A stretch of 6,977 nucleotides of DNA, taken from Bifidobacterium breve. GTDB lineage: Bacteria > Actinomycetota > Acidimicrobiia > Acidimicrobiales > Ilumatobacteraceae. Below the pieces are notes generated by a model. The model saw only the letters and a list, made by a program, of their open reading frames with translations, was not told where the DNA came from and did no database searches. Within the stretch, counting starts at the first letter, position 1. Each line of letters starts with the position of its first letter. The position numbers and the translations under genes are program-made. Positions 1 through 6,379 of the stretch are shown here, one piece after another. The stretch is taken from the NCBI GenBank assembly GCA_943325435.2, contig CALPPK020000060.1, positions 1 to 6,977 of the forward strand. Reading direction: 5' to 3'.

Positions 1-1
1 A

Positions 2-1618
2 CTGGTCAGCGCTGGCTGGCCTCACGCCATGATCGCTGGCGGTGTCGTTGCGCTCATCGTTGGTCTTGAACAATTGTTCACGCGCACATGGCGCACACGT
101 GAAGCATTGATTTATACCGCAGCGTGCGTAGCTACTGCGTTGGTGTCGTCGCCGGTATGGGTATCAGCACAAGTATTTGCCGAATGGGCAGCTCGCGCGC
201 CCCACGGTTTATTCAACGATGGATTCCTTACTCACCAACTCGATGCGTTGGTGTTGTCGTTCTCCCCTTTCGTGCAGCCATATGTAGATGGCTTTGCTGG
301 CCAAGGCTTTATGTTTGAGCCCATTACCTACATAACGTGGGTGTTGCCATTAGCTGTGTACTGGGTTGTTACTTCGCAGGCTGTACGCCGCATTGTGCGT
401 GTTGATGCAGTTATCGCAGGCATAGTCAGCGTTGGCATGTTGGGGCCAAGCATTCTTGGCCCAACTCGTTGGCCATTTCGCTTTCAACCATTCGCTGCGT
501 TTCTCGTAGTGATGGTGGTGATGCGTGCCCTGCAAGCAGCACCTTCCGCCGGTTCCACTCGCACCCAATTTGTACATACATGGCGTTGGATTGCACCGGT
601 TGTGTGGCTAGCGCTCACTGCGTTGCGGCCCCGACTGATTCCAATGTTGTTGACAGCACTGCTGTTCATTGCAATACCTATTGCGCATCACATCTTCATT
701 ACATATGGTCAACGGGTGTTTGCACCGTTACTAATTGTGTCCGTTGTAGCAACGACTGGATGGTTGATGTATGCCAGCCCATCGCCTGCAATGCCTGGTG
801 ATCGCAATGCGCCTGCTTCACGCGCTGCAATAGCTAATCAGTATTCGGTTCTCTCGGGTCATCGAGTGTTTGTGCTGCAGTCAGATTTAGCTGGTGCAAT
901 GACAATTGAACGCAAGCGCGGTCGCTTTCGTCTAGTTCCGAATGCTCCTGGTGCTGTAACTGCTACTGAAATGGCCGACGGCAACGTTATTCAGGCGGCC
1001 AATATTGATGCCGAATTCGTTACCGGTTATTCCGCAATGCCACATGAGGGTCTCGAAAACCTCCTACAAACACGGGTGTTTGGATGGTCTAGCGAAGCCA
1101 CGGCACCTGCATTGTTCACAGTGGAACCCACTACTGGTAAGACATGGATTGAACTGATGGGCATCACCGCTGTGATGGTGCAACGTGGTCAGCAACAACA
1201 ATGGTTTGATGCTGCGGGCCCTACTGGCTGGGCCATTTCATACGAACAACCTGCGTGGGTGTTGTACACCAATACTGCTGCAACCAAGCCCACCACTGTT
1301 TCGTACCACGATGCCGGAGTTGTTGTTACTGACACCGCCGATGGAGTTTCAATCACGTCATCAACTGGTGGCAAAGTGTTGCTGTCTCGCCCCATTACAC
1401 CTGGCATGAATATTTCTGTCGGTGGAAAAGCAGTTGCGTTTACTGGTTTGTCTGCAGCAATGCCAATGATTACTGTTCCTGCTGGAGTCACCGGTGACAT
1501 TGTGGTGAGTTTCGGTCTGCCACATGGCACATTCGTTCTTGTAACAGTTATCGCAGGACTACTGATGCTGATTGCGCTATGTGTTCTGGCGATTCGCCAA
1601 CGCACATCACAGATTTAA
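2..1618 (+). CDS. Polytopic membrane protein with YfhO-like C-terminus (5' end outside window)
   Basis: Probably a multi-pass envelope protein of the YfhO/GT-C-like class, whose known members act on lipid-linked sugars or cell-surface polymers; the substrate here is unknown. The reading frame is open to the left edge (LVSAGWPHA precedes the first ATG at 29) and that ATG has no Shine-Dalgarno, so the true start is upstream. Counting from that ATG, hydrophobic segments lie near residues 1-13, 27-47, 100-115, 127-143, 155-167, 187-224 (probably two) and 229-248. An extracytoplasmic domain follows, about residues 255-500, then a final membrane helix at 501-522 and a short basic tail. The motif WPFRFQPF (148-155) and the C-terminal pattern LLSRPITPGM, VGGKAV, VPAG resemble the membrane-proximal beta domain of YfhO proteins. 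No catalytic residue can be assigned. The gene converges on the sulfatase gene with overlapping stops. The gene call is firm; the family is moderately sure. Confidence 0.8.
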   Translation: MVSAGWPHAMIAGGVVALIVGLEQLFTRTWRTREALIYTAACVATALVSSPVWVSAQVFAEWAARAPHGLFNDGFLTHQLDALVLSFSPFVQPYVDGFAGQGFMFEPITYITWVLPLAVYWVVTSQAVRRIVRVDAVIAGIVSVGMLGPSILGPTRWPFRFQPFAAFLVVMVVMRALQAAPSAGSTRTQFVHTWRWIAPVVWLALTALRPRLIPMLLTALLFIAIPIAHHIFITYGQRVFAPLLIVSVVATTGWLMYASPSPAMPGDRNAPASRAAIANQYSVLSGHRVFVLQSDLAGAMTIERKRGRFRLVPNAPGAVTATEMADGNVIQAANIDAEFVTGYSAMPHEGLENLLQTRVFGWSSEATAPALFTVEPTTGKTWIELMGITAVMVQRGQQQQWFDAAGPTGWAISYEQPAWVLYTNTAATKPTTVSYHDAGVVVTDTADGVSITSSTGGKVLLSRPITPGMNISVGGKAVAFTGLSAAMPMITVPAGVTGDIVVSFGLPHGTFVLVTVIAGLLMLIALCVLAIRQRTSQI

Positions 1619-3147
1619 GTAAGGGCCAACCGCTCAAATTGTTCGGATGGTGCATTCACCTGATGCAAAGCGACTCGCAATAATTCTTCAGCATCTTTTG
1701 CAATGCTGTCGTCAATTCGGTTCACAGTTTCATCGGGGTCTTCGCCGCGGTGAAACATCATTGTTTCGTATTGCTTGGCATAACCCCAGAACGGCAACAT
1801 GTCGCCTTCACGGAATGGCTGACGAATAACAGGAATCGTGCTGCCTGGCATGTAATCAAGAACAGCGCGCGAATCAGGCATTGGCATTTTGAAATCAGGC
1901 ATTGAAGCAATAGGCATTGTGCTCCACCTGTTTGACCACATTGTTTGTGGCATATTTTTGCCTTGTGGTCCGCGTGTGTAGCGCCAATCGTTGGTTACTA
2001 GTTGTACTTCGCGGCCCCACACACCGGTAAGCAACCAATCTCGTACCTGCGATGACGAACCATTCAACAGCGGCACAAGTGATGAACCGTGTGCAGTGTG
2101 CTTGATTGGTGCATCAAAAATGTCTGCAAGCGTTGCGTGAATATCTGTTGACGTGGTGAGTGCATCATTCGTAGTTGGTGCAACTCCGGGCCACGCAATA
2201 AGCATTGGTATATGGCCAAGTGGTTTGTACACCGGAATGCCGGGCTTTCCCCAAACATCACGGTTGTACACATCTTTGTCGCCCAAGTAATGCCCATGAT
2301 CTGTACACAACACCACAACTGTGTCTTCCCACGCGTTTGTTGCGTCAAGAGAGTCAAGAACTTTGCCCAACCAATGGTCAATCATTGATAATTTCCCGCC
2401 GTACTGCGCGCGCACTTGCACCGCGTCACGTTCAGTCAGAACACCTTCTTTTATTGCGTCAATGGCATATGGCGGCCATACCAAGTGGTCACCTTCCCAG
2501 GTGTCGTCATACCTGTCAGCCCAACGAGCTGGAGTATCAAAGGGTTCATGCGGGTCAAATTCATCAACGAATAAAAAGAACCGCTCGCCTTGTGCACGAT
2601 GCACTGGCGCATCTTCTAATAACCACCGAGCAGTCGCTTGCATGGTGCGCGGGCCGGGGAAGTCTTCTTCACCTTTGAAGAATCCACGTGAGTTGTCGTA
2701 ATGAGTATGACCACGACCAAACGATGGTGCACCTAGCCATGATGCATCGGGACGAGTTTTCCATGCATCACTTTCGTGTCCACGTTCATAGCTCCATGCA
2801 GTGAAGTCAGTGTGATAGTTCTCGCCACCAACTTCAAACAAATGCGGGTGGTCAGTAATGAGTTGGGTAACTACACCGGCGCGACGCAAAGAAGCAGTGA
2901 TCGGTTCTTCCCATAATTCAATAGAGCCCCACGGCTTCCACAAGAAATCCCATGCACCAACCAAAATGTCATGTCGCGCGGGAATGCACGGCAAAGAACC
3001 AGTGTGATGGTTCGTGAAACGAACAGAGCGCGCAGCAAGGCGATCAAGATTCGGTGTATCGAAATTGCCGCCGCCGTATGCGCCAAGTTCGTGGCGATTC
3101 AAACTGTCGAGAAGAAGGACAACAACGTTCTTTGGTGAAGCAATCAT
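1615..3147 (-). CDS. Formylglycine-dependent sulfatase (AslA/arylsulfatase-like)
   Basis: Predicted type I sulfatase, hydrolysing a sulfate ester (some relatives hydrolyse phosphonate or phosphate esters) with a Cys-derived formylglycine. The 510-aa length is normal. Visible motifs are: N-terminal metal region LLLDSLNRHELGAYG (residues 11-25; D14, with Ser where many sulfatases have a second Asp); modification site C54-I-P-A-R58, the C-x-P-x-R core, followed by HDILVG with Val where Thr is usual; FDPHEP with H200; metal-site motif TDHG (282-285; D283, H284); and K301 plus HIP (312-314) in the region of the active-site Lys. The protein starts directly with the first beta strand and has no signal peptide, so it is probably cytoplasmic. 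Activation would need a formylglycine-generating enzyme, not encoded here. The start overlaps the hydrolase stop as ATGA, indicating translational coupling; no clear Shine-Dalgarno is present. Class is confident; substrate is unknown. Confidence 0.93.
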   Translation of the reverse strand: MIASPKNVVVLLLDSLNRHELGAYGGGNFDTPNLDRLAARSVRFTNHHTGSLPCIPARHDILVGAWDFLWKPWGSIELWEEPITASLRRAGVVTQLITDHPHLFEVGGENYHTDFTAWSYERGHESDAWKTRPDASWLGAPSFGRGHTHYDNSRGFFKGEEDFPGPRTMQATARWLLEDAPVHRAQGERFFLFVDEFDPHEPFDTPARWADRYDDTWEGDHLVWPPYAIDAIKEGVLTERDAVQVRAQYGGKLSMIDHWLGKVLDSLDATNAWEDTVVVLCTDHGHYLGDKDVYNRDVWGKPGIPVYKPLGHIPMLIAWPGVAPTTNDALTTSTDIHATLADIFDAPIKHTAHGSSLVPLLNGSSSQVRDWLLTGVWGREVQLVTNDWRYTRGPQGKNMPQTMWSNRWSTMPIASMPDFKMPMPDSRAVLDYMPGSTIPVIRQPFREGDMLPFWGYAKQYETMMFHRGEDPDETVNRIDDSIAKDAEELLRVALHQVNAPSEQFERLALT

Positions 3148-3848
3148 GAAGCAACACCGGCGAAGACTGTGTTCAGCCAGTCCATCGTGGTGGAAAACAT
3201 CACATCGTGACTTTTTGCTAACAAGTGATCATCGCCATACATAACGTGTAAGTCTCCCGTACCAGCGATTGCTCGCACAACTTCACTGGCCTCAAGAGGC
3301 AAAATAGAGTCACTGTCACCGTGGAACATCAACAACGGTCGTGATTGCAGACCACCAGCTATTTCACAGCCAGCTGATTGCGTTGCAAAGGTGACAACAC
3401 CGCACACCATCTCAGATAATCCGACTGCCACGCGAATGGCAACTGCTCCGCCAAAACTGTGGCCCATGATGACCACGGCATCAGCACCGCTGCCCACTAG
3501 TAGTTGCACAGCAGCGGCCGTATCGACACAGCACGAATCCATGTCGTTCGGTTTGCGATAACTGAGACGAATAGAAGGCACACCTACTGATACGAGCGCT
3601 TCGCCCAAAGCGTGAAACAGACTGTCGCCAGGCCCGAGAGTTCCTCCCATGGCACCGCCCACCATGACAACGCCTACCTTTTGCTCTGCGGTGTCTGGTT
3701 CGTGCCATAAAAGTGACAAAAGACCACGCCGCGTATACATCTCAATCTGACGCAGGTTTGGCCCAAGAATGGCCTGCTGACTCGCCATGATCCCCAGCGC
3801 ATCGATAGGGGTTTCTGGTCGGTCCTGACCTATTTCGTTGTCTGCCAT
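3144..3848 (-). CDS. Alpha/beta hydrolase (dienelactone hydrolase-like)
   Basis: A 234-aa serine hydrolase of the alpha/beta fold; the substrate (an ester or similar) is unknown. Motifs in order: the oxyanion-hole strand VVMVGGAMGG (60-69); the nucleophile elbow G-H-S-F-G-G (129-134) with S131 as nucleophile; the acid in FHGDSDSILP (175-184), most likely D180; and the base H208 in GDDHLL. The catalytic triad is therefore complete. No signal peptide is visible, so it is probably cytoplasmic. It is the first gene of a two-gene operon with the sulfatase (4-bp ATGA overlap), suggesting linked steps in one catabolic or detoxifying route. ATG at 3848 is preferred because a TANNNT box lies six bases before it, as in leaderless genes. 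M21 (ATG at 3788, preceded by GGGGA) is an alternative and would lengthen the divergent region to about 80 bp. Confidence 0.9.
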   Translation of the reverse strand: MADNEIGQDRPETPIDALGIMASQQAILGPNLRQIEMYTRRGLLSLLWHEPDTAEQKVGVVMVGGAMGGTLGPGDSLFHALGEALVSVGVPSIRLSYRKPNDMDSCCVDTAAAVQLLVGSGADAVVIMGHSFGGAVAIRVAVGLSEMVCGVVTFATQSAGCEIAGGLQSRPLLMFHGDSDSILPLEASEVVRAIAGTGDLHVMYGDDHLLAKSHDVMFSTTMDWLNTVFAGVAS

Positions 3849-3860
3849 GTGGGTACCCTA
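3849..3860 (-). promoter_or_regulatory. Candidate leaderless promoter (-10) for hydrolase-sulfatase operon
   Basis: Read on the minus strand, TAGGGT (3860-3855) fits TANNNT and is followed by six bases (ACCCAC) and then the hydrolase ATG. This is the spacing of leaderless actinobacterial genes, where transcription starts at the A of the ATG. A -35 match is weak: TTGTGT at 3881-3876 with a 15-base spacer. Prediction only. Confidence 0.45.
3851..3859 (+). promoter_or_regulatory. Palindrome GGGTACCC with overlapping -10 candidate for the MarR gene
   Basis: The whole divergent spacer is 20 bp. It contains the perfect 8-bp palindrome GGGTACCC (3851-3858). On the plus strand, TACCCT (3854-3859) is a TANNNT candidate nine bases before the MarR ATG, and it overlaps the minus-strand box TAGGGT (3855-3860). 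A regulator bound here would block both directions. MarR proteins usually bind longer imperfect inverted repeats, so the palindrome may be only part of an operator, or chance. Confidence 0.3.
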
Positions 3861-3868
3861 GTAAGTAC

Positions 3869-4378
3869 ATGACGAACACAAAGACACAGGCAGACCCCAC
3901 CAGTGATCTCGATCGCGAGATAGCCGGTCGCATAGGTCGGGCATGGCGCGAAATTCGCCGTGGGGCAACAGCAAGCCAAGCACGCGACGCCATCTTTGGC
4001 ATTGGCGGCAGTGCAATCGAGCCAGGCCAAATGGATGCACTCGAACTTCTTGTCACTGTTGATACATGTCGTATGGGCGACTTGGCCGAATACCTTCGCA
4101 TTGACCCAAGTACTGCAACACGTGCAGTGCAACGTCTTATCAAAGACAACTTGGCCGAGCGCGTTGAGCATGCAGGCGATGGTCGCGTCGTCGCAATTTC
4201 TGTAACAGAACGCGGACGTCGCATTCATGGTGAAGTTAATGATCGCCGCCGCGCAATTTTGTTTTCTGTGATGAATGATTTTGAACCAGAAGAGCGAGTT
4301 GTATTGGCTGATTTGATGGAGCGATTCACACTCTCAGTTGATGCAGCAATCAAAGCCAAAAAACACCGTCATCATTAG
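3869..4378 (+). CDS. MarR-family transcriptional regulator
   Basis: A 169-aa winged-helix regulator, cytoplasmic, probably a dimer that represses nearby promoters until a ligand or oxidant releases it. An N-terminal dimerisation helix (about 13-35) precedes the DNA-binding core: MGDLAEYLRIDPSTATRAVQRL (69-90) gives the helix-turn-helix, followed by the wing KDNLAERVEHAGDGRVVAISVTERG (92-116) with the family-typical D104-x-R106 and T113-E-x-G116. The C-terminal helices (about 117-165) complete the dimer interface, and the protein ends in a basic His-rich tail (KKHRHH). It has a single Cys (C67, just before the HTH) and none near the N-terminus, so it is not an obvious OhrR-type two-Cys sensor. 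It diverges from the hydrolase gene across 20 bp and lies 18 bp before the sigma gene in the same direction. It may therefore control the hydrolase-sulfatase operon, the sigma operon, or both. Confidence 0.9.
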   Translation: MTNTKTQADPTSDLDREIAGRIGRAWREIRRGATASQARDAIFGIGGSAIEPGQMDALELLVTVDTCRMGDLAEYLRIDPSTATRAVQRLIKDNLAERVEHAGDGRVVAISVTERGRRIHGEVNDRRRAILFSVMNDFEPEERVVLADLMERFTLSVDAAIKAKKHRHH

Positions 4379-4396
4379 TAACGCATCTCTCACAAA

Positions 4397-4987
4397 ATGA
4401 GCGCACAAGAACAGTTCACTAGTGATGCTATGCAATATGCGCCGCAATTGTTTTCTACTGCATTGCGCATGACACGAAGTCGTTCAGACGCTGAAGATTT
4501 AGTGCAAGAGACTTACATCAAAGGTTGGCGTTCGTTTCATACTTTTCAAGAAGGTACAAACTTACGTGCGTGGTTGTTTCGCATAATGACAAACACATAC
4601 ATCAATAAGTACAACGCGCAAAAGCGAAAAGGCACTGAAGTTGAACTCGATGATGTTGAAGAACTCTTTTTATACAAGCGCTTGGGTTCCATTGATCAAT
4701 CACAACTCAGCAGTTCAGCAGAAGACCAGATGCTCGAACTTTTTACAGATGACGAAGTGAAAAGCGCCCTCGAAGATTTGCCGGAAGATTTCCGGATGCC
4801 AGTGCTTTTGTCAGATGTTGATGGCTTTTCCTACAAAGAAATCTCTGAAATGCTTGAAATCCCCATCGGCACAGTGATGTCTCGCCTGCATCGGGGAAGA
4901 AAAGCGATGCAAAAGATGTTGTACGAGTACGCACGTGAAAGAGGGCTCATTGTTGAGCCCCTGACAATTGAGGGAACCGGCGAGTAG
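4397..4987 (+). CDS. sigR: ECF sigma factor of the SigR/SigH (ECF12-like) type
   Basis: A 196-aa group 4 sigma factor that directs RNA polymerase to stress promoters. In Streptomyces SigR and Mycobacterium SigH the trigger is thiol oxidation, and a zinc anti-sigma factor holds the protein inactive. Region 2 spans about 12-80, with [18 protein letters not shown] (30-47) for core and -10 contacts and [18 protein letters not shown] (53-70), a hallmark of this subgroup. A variable acidic linker follows (80-110, including SAEDQ at 107-111). Region 4 spans about 116-178, with [20 protein letters not shown] (128-147) and the -35-binding HTH through [17 protein letters not shown] (155-171). The anti-sigma gene lies 26 bp downstream. 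No Shine-Dalgarno is visible before the ATG, and no SigR-type promoter (GGAAT, 18-19 bases, GTT) was found upstream, so expression may depend on the MarR gene's promoter. The symbol is given by subgroup resemblance. Confidence 0.93.
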   Translation: MSAQEQFTSDAMQYAPQLFSTALRMTRSRSDAEDLVQETYIKGWRSFHTFQEGTNLRAWLFRIMTNTYINKYNAQKRKGTEVELDDVEELFLYKRLGSIDQSQLSSSAEDQMLELFTDDEVKSALEDLPEDFRMPVLLSDVDGFSYKEISEMLEIPIGTVMSRLHRGRKAMQKMLYEYARERGLIVEPLTIEGTGE

Positions 4988-5013
4988 TCGCCAGAGCGAG
5001 CAAAGCCATCGAT

Positions 5014-5253
5014 ATGCCAAATTGCCAAGAAACACTGAAAGAACTGGAATTGTTCCTCGATTCAGAGCTGCCGAACGCCCGAATTGAAGAGATCATGGCG
5101 CACCTCACCGGATGCACCGATTGCCAAGGCGCCTATGAATTCCATGCCGAATTACGCACCATTGTGCGCACGAAGGCAAAGCGCGATCATCTGCCAGAGG
5201 GCTTCACCGACCGTCTCCTTGCCTGCTTTGGGCCAGAATCCGAATCGGAATAA
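5014..5253 (+). CDS. rsrA: Zinc-binding anti-sigma factor (ZAS, RsrA-like)
   Basis: A 79-aa cytoplasmic anti-sigma factor, predicted to bind the adjacent SigR-like protein under reducing conditions and release it when its Cys residues are oxidised. The zinc-site pattern H30-x3-C34-x2-C37 (HLTGCTDC) is complete. N-terminal C4, in NCQETLKELELFLD, aligns by eye with the fourth zinc ligand (Cys11) of Streptomyces RsrA. One further Cys, C71, lies near the C-terminus. The length is slightly short for the family (RsrA and RshA are about 100 aa), mainly at both ends, but the core is intact. It is 26 bp downstream of the sigma gene in the same direction, the standard arrangement. No membrane segment is present, consistent with a soluble redox-type anti-sigma. 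Confidence 0.93.
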   Translation: MPNCQETLKELELFLDSELPNARIEEIMAHLTGCTDCQGAYEFHAELRTIVRTKAKRDHLPEGFTDRLLACFGPESESE

Positions 5254-5286
5254 GCACGGTAATAGGTTGCAGCGGCCGCCATTGGC

Positions 5287-5298
5287 TACGCTAGAGAC
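5287..5298 (+). promoter_or_regulatory. Candidate leaderless promoter for the 51-aa membrane protein gene
   Basis: TACGCT (5287-5292) fits TANNNT and is followed by six bases (AGAGAC) and then the ATG at 5299, the same geometry as before the hydrolase gene. A partial -35 (TTG at 5267-5269) is a little close. This supports the reality of the short ORF and suggests that it and tilS can be transcribed independently of the sigma operon. Confidence 0.45.
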
Positions 5299-5454
5299 AT
5301 GTTCGCAGCGAATGTATGGCATTGGTGGATCGGTGTATTCCTCCTCATCGGAAGTATCGGGGCAGTAGCTTCCGTATTTGCTGGCTATGTAGCCAAGGTC
5401 AGCGCAAGCCGCTATCCAAACCGCCGCCAACGCCAAGCCCTCAAGCAGAAGTAA
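5299..5454 (+). CDS. Small single-pass membrane protein, function unknown (51 aa)
   Basis: A short ORF of 51 codons filling the gap between the anti-sigma gene and tilS. The product begins MFAANVWHWWIGVFLLIG, has one hydrophobic helix (about residues 6-32, including the Gly/Ala-rich stretch GSIGAVASVFAGY) and ends in a basic tail (SRYPNRRQRQALKQK). By the positive-inside rule, the N-terminus is out and the basic tail is in the cytoplasm. Support comes from the leaderless-type -10 box six bases before the ATG, the clean helix-plus-basic-tail composition, and the fit between neighbouring genes. It ends nine bases before the TTG of tilS and is in the same frame as tilS, so the two are probably translated from one mRNA. 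No family is recognised. It could be a generic actinobacterial small membrane protein; a role in stress or membrane quality control would be a guess. Confidence 0.65.
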   Translation: MFAANVWHWWIGVFLLIGSIGAVASVFAGYVAKVSASRYPNRRQRQALKQK

Positions 5455-5463
5455 CAACTTTTC

Positions 5464-6321
5464 TTGATCGACGATCTACTTCGTCGCTGCACTTTCCCAC
5501 CTGCTGGTACGGCTGTTTCATGCGCTGTCTCGGGTGGACCCGATTCCATGGCCCTCATGCTGTTGGCCCACGCGCACGGGCTCATTGTCACCGCTATTCA
5601 TGTTGATCACGGCTTGCGCACCGAATCAGCCAGCGATATCGATGTAATTGACCCCGTTGCAGAATCACTTGGCATCACAGTCATCGTGCATTCGGTGCAA
5701 GTGGAACACGGGCCGAACTTAGAAGCTCGAGCCCGTGCAGCACGGTACGGCGTTATGCCTGACAACGTAATGACTGGTCACACAGCGGATGACCAAGCAG
5801 AAACGGTTCTTATCAACTTGTTGCGTGGAGCCGGTGCGCAAGGTCTTGGTGCTATGCGACCTGGATTCTCGCGCCCCCTCTTAGCGTTGCGTCGCAGTGA
5901 TACTCATGCGGTGTGTGCTGACGCAGGAATCGCAACCATTACTGATTCCACCAATACAGACCCAAAGTTTCAGCGCAATCGCGTACGTAACGAGCTTTTG
6001 CCCCTGATGACAGAAATTTCCTTGCGTGACCCTGTGCCACTTCTTGTTCGCAGTGCTGATGTGTTGCGCGACGACAACGACCTGCTGGAAGAACTAGCCC
6101 TGAATATCGACCCCACCGATGCTGTGGCTTTGGCAGCTGCCCCAGCCCCCCTTGCCCGCCGTGCCCTTCGCCGCTGGCTGTCAGACCCCTACCCACCAGA
6201 CCTCGCCACCCTCGAGCGCATCATGGCAGTTGCCCGCGGCGAGACCTTGGCCTGCGATATCGGGGAAAATCGTGAAATTCGTCGCAGTAAACAGAGGCTC
6301 ATACTGCAGTTGCTGGGGTAA
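5464..6321 (+). CDS. tilS: tRNA(Ile)-lysidine synthetase TilS
   Basis: Modifies C34 of the CAU-anticodon tRNA-Ile to lysidine using ATP and lysine, so that it reads AUA and is charged with Ile; essential in most bacteria and cytoplasmic. Motifs: the PP-loop ATP site SGGPDS (23-28); IHVDHGLR (45-52); GHTADDQAETVLINLLRGAG (105-124); DSTNTDPKFQRNRVRNELLP (161-180) with the family's D-x-x-N and R-N-x-x-R-N residues. A short region (about 190-285) follows. At 285 aa this is a compact form lacking the full C-terminal domains of the E. coli enzyme, as in many actinobacteria. The start is TTG at 5464: no ATG or GTG lies between the preceding in-frame stop (5452-5454) and the PP-loop, and TTG gives the normal 22 residues before SGGPDS. 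No strong Shine-Dalgarno is seen, so coupling to the upstream small ORF (nine-base gap) is likely. In many actinobacteria hpt follows tilS; here it does not. Confidence 0.96.
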   Translation: MIDDLLRRCTFPPAGTAVSCAVSGGPDSMALMLLAHAHGLIVTAIHVDHGLRTESASDIDVIDPVAESLGITVIVHSVQVEHGPNLEARARAARYGVMPDNVMTGHTADDQAETVLINLLRGAGAQGLGAMRPGFSRPLLALRRSDTHAVCADAGIATITDSTNTDPKFQRNRVRNELLPLMTEISLRDPVPLLVRSADVLRDDNDLLEELALNIDPTDAVALAAAPAPLARRALRRWLSDPYPPDLATLERIMAVARGETLACDIGENREIRRSKQRLILQLLG

Positions 6322-6329
6322 CTTGATGT

Positions 6330-6347
6330 GCGGCGTTTTTGCGCCGC
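6330..6347 (+). other. GC-rich hairpin between tilS and the next gene
   Basis: GCGGCG (6330-6335) and CGCCGC (6342-6347) form a perfect 6-bp stem around the loop TTTTTG, nine bases after the tilS stop. The T run is in the loop and none follows the stem, so this is not a standard intrinsic terminator. It could cause pausing, protect the upstream mRNA end, or be chance in GC-rich DNA. Confidence 0.35.
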
Positions 6348-6367
6348 CGGACCGAGCCAACACTTTC

Positions 6368-6373
6368 AAGGAG
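6368..6373 (+). promoter_or_regulatory. Strong Shine-Dalgarno AAGGAG
   Basis: AAGGAG lies six bases before the ATG at 6380. It is the clearest ribosome binding site in the window; most other starts lack one. It fixes the start of the phosphatase-like protein and suggests that the gene has its own translation signal rather than coupling to tilS. Confidence 0.75.
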
Positions 6374-6379
6374 ACCTGA

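Noticed and set aside
1189..1605. 138-codon open frame on the minus strand
   Set aside because: It lies wholly inside the membrane-protein gene in antisense; its translation is Thr/Pro/Val-rich with no recognisable motif. Treated as a shadow of the real gene.
2205..2678. 157-codon open frame on the plus strand
   Set aside because: It is antisense to the sulfatase, whose motifs are continuous over the same bases; the product is Cys/His/Gln/Arg-rich and of low plausibility.
3742..4228. Long minus-strand open frames (160 and 132 codons) across the MarR gene
   Set aside because: They run antisense through a clear winged-helix protein and overlap the divergent spacer; the composition (Arg/Ser/Thr- or Cys-rich) is typical of shadow frames.
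4250..4396. SigR-type autoregulatory promoter before the sigma gene
   Set aside because: I looked for GGAAT followed 18-19 bases later by GTT and found none; no TANNNT box sits six bases before the ATG either.
6330..6347. Hairpin after tilS as an intrinsic terminator
   Set aside because: The stem is GC-rich but no T tract follows it; the only T run is in the loop. Kept as an unassigned hairpin.
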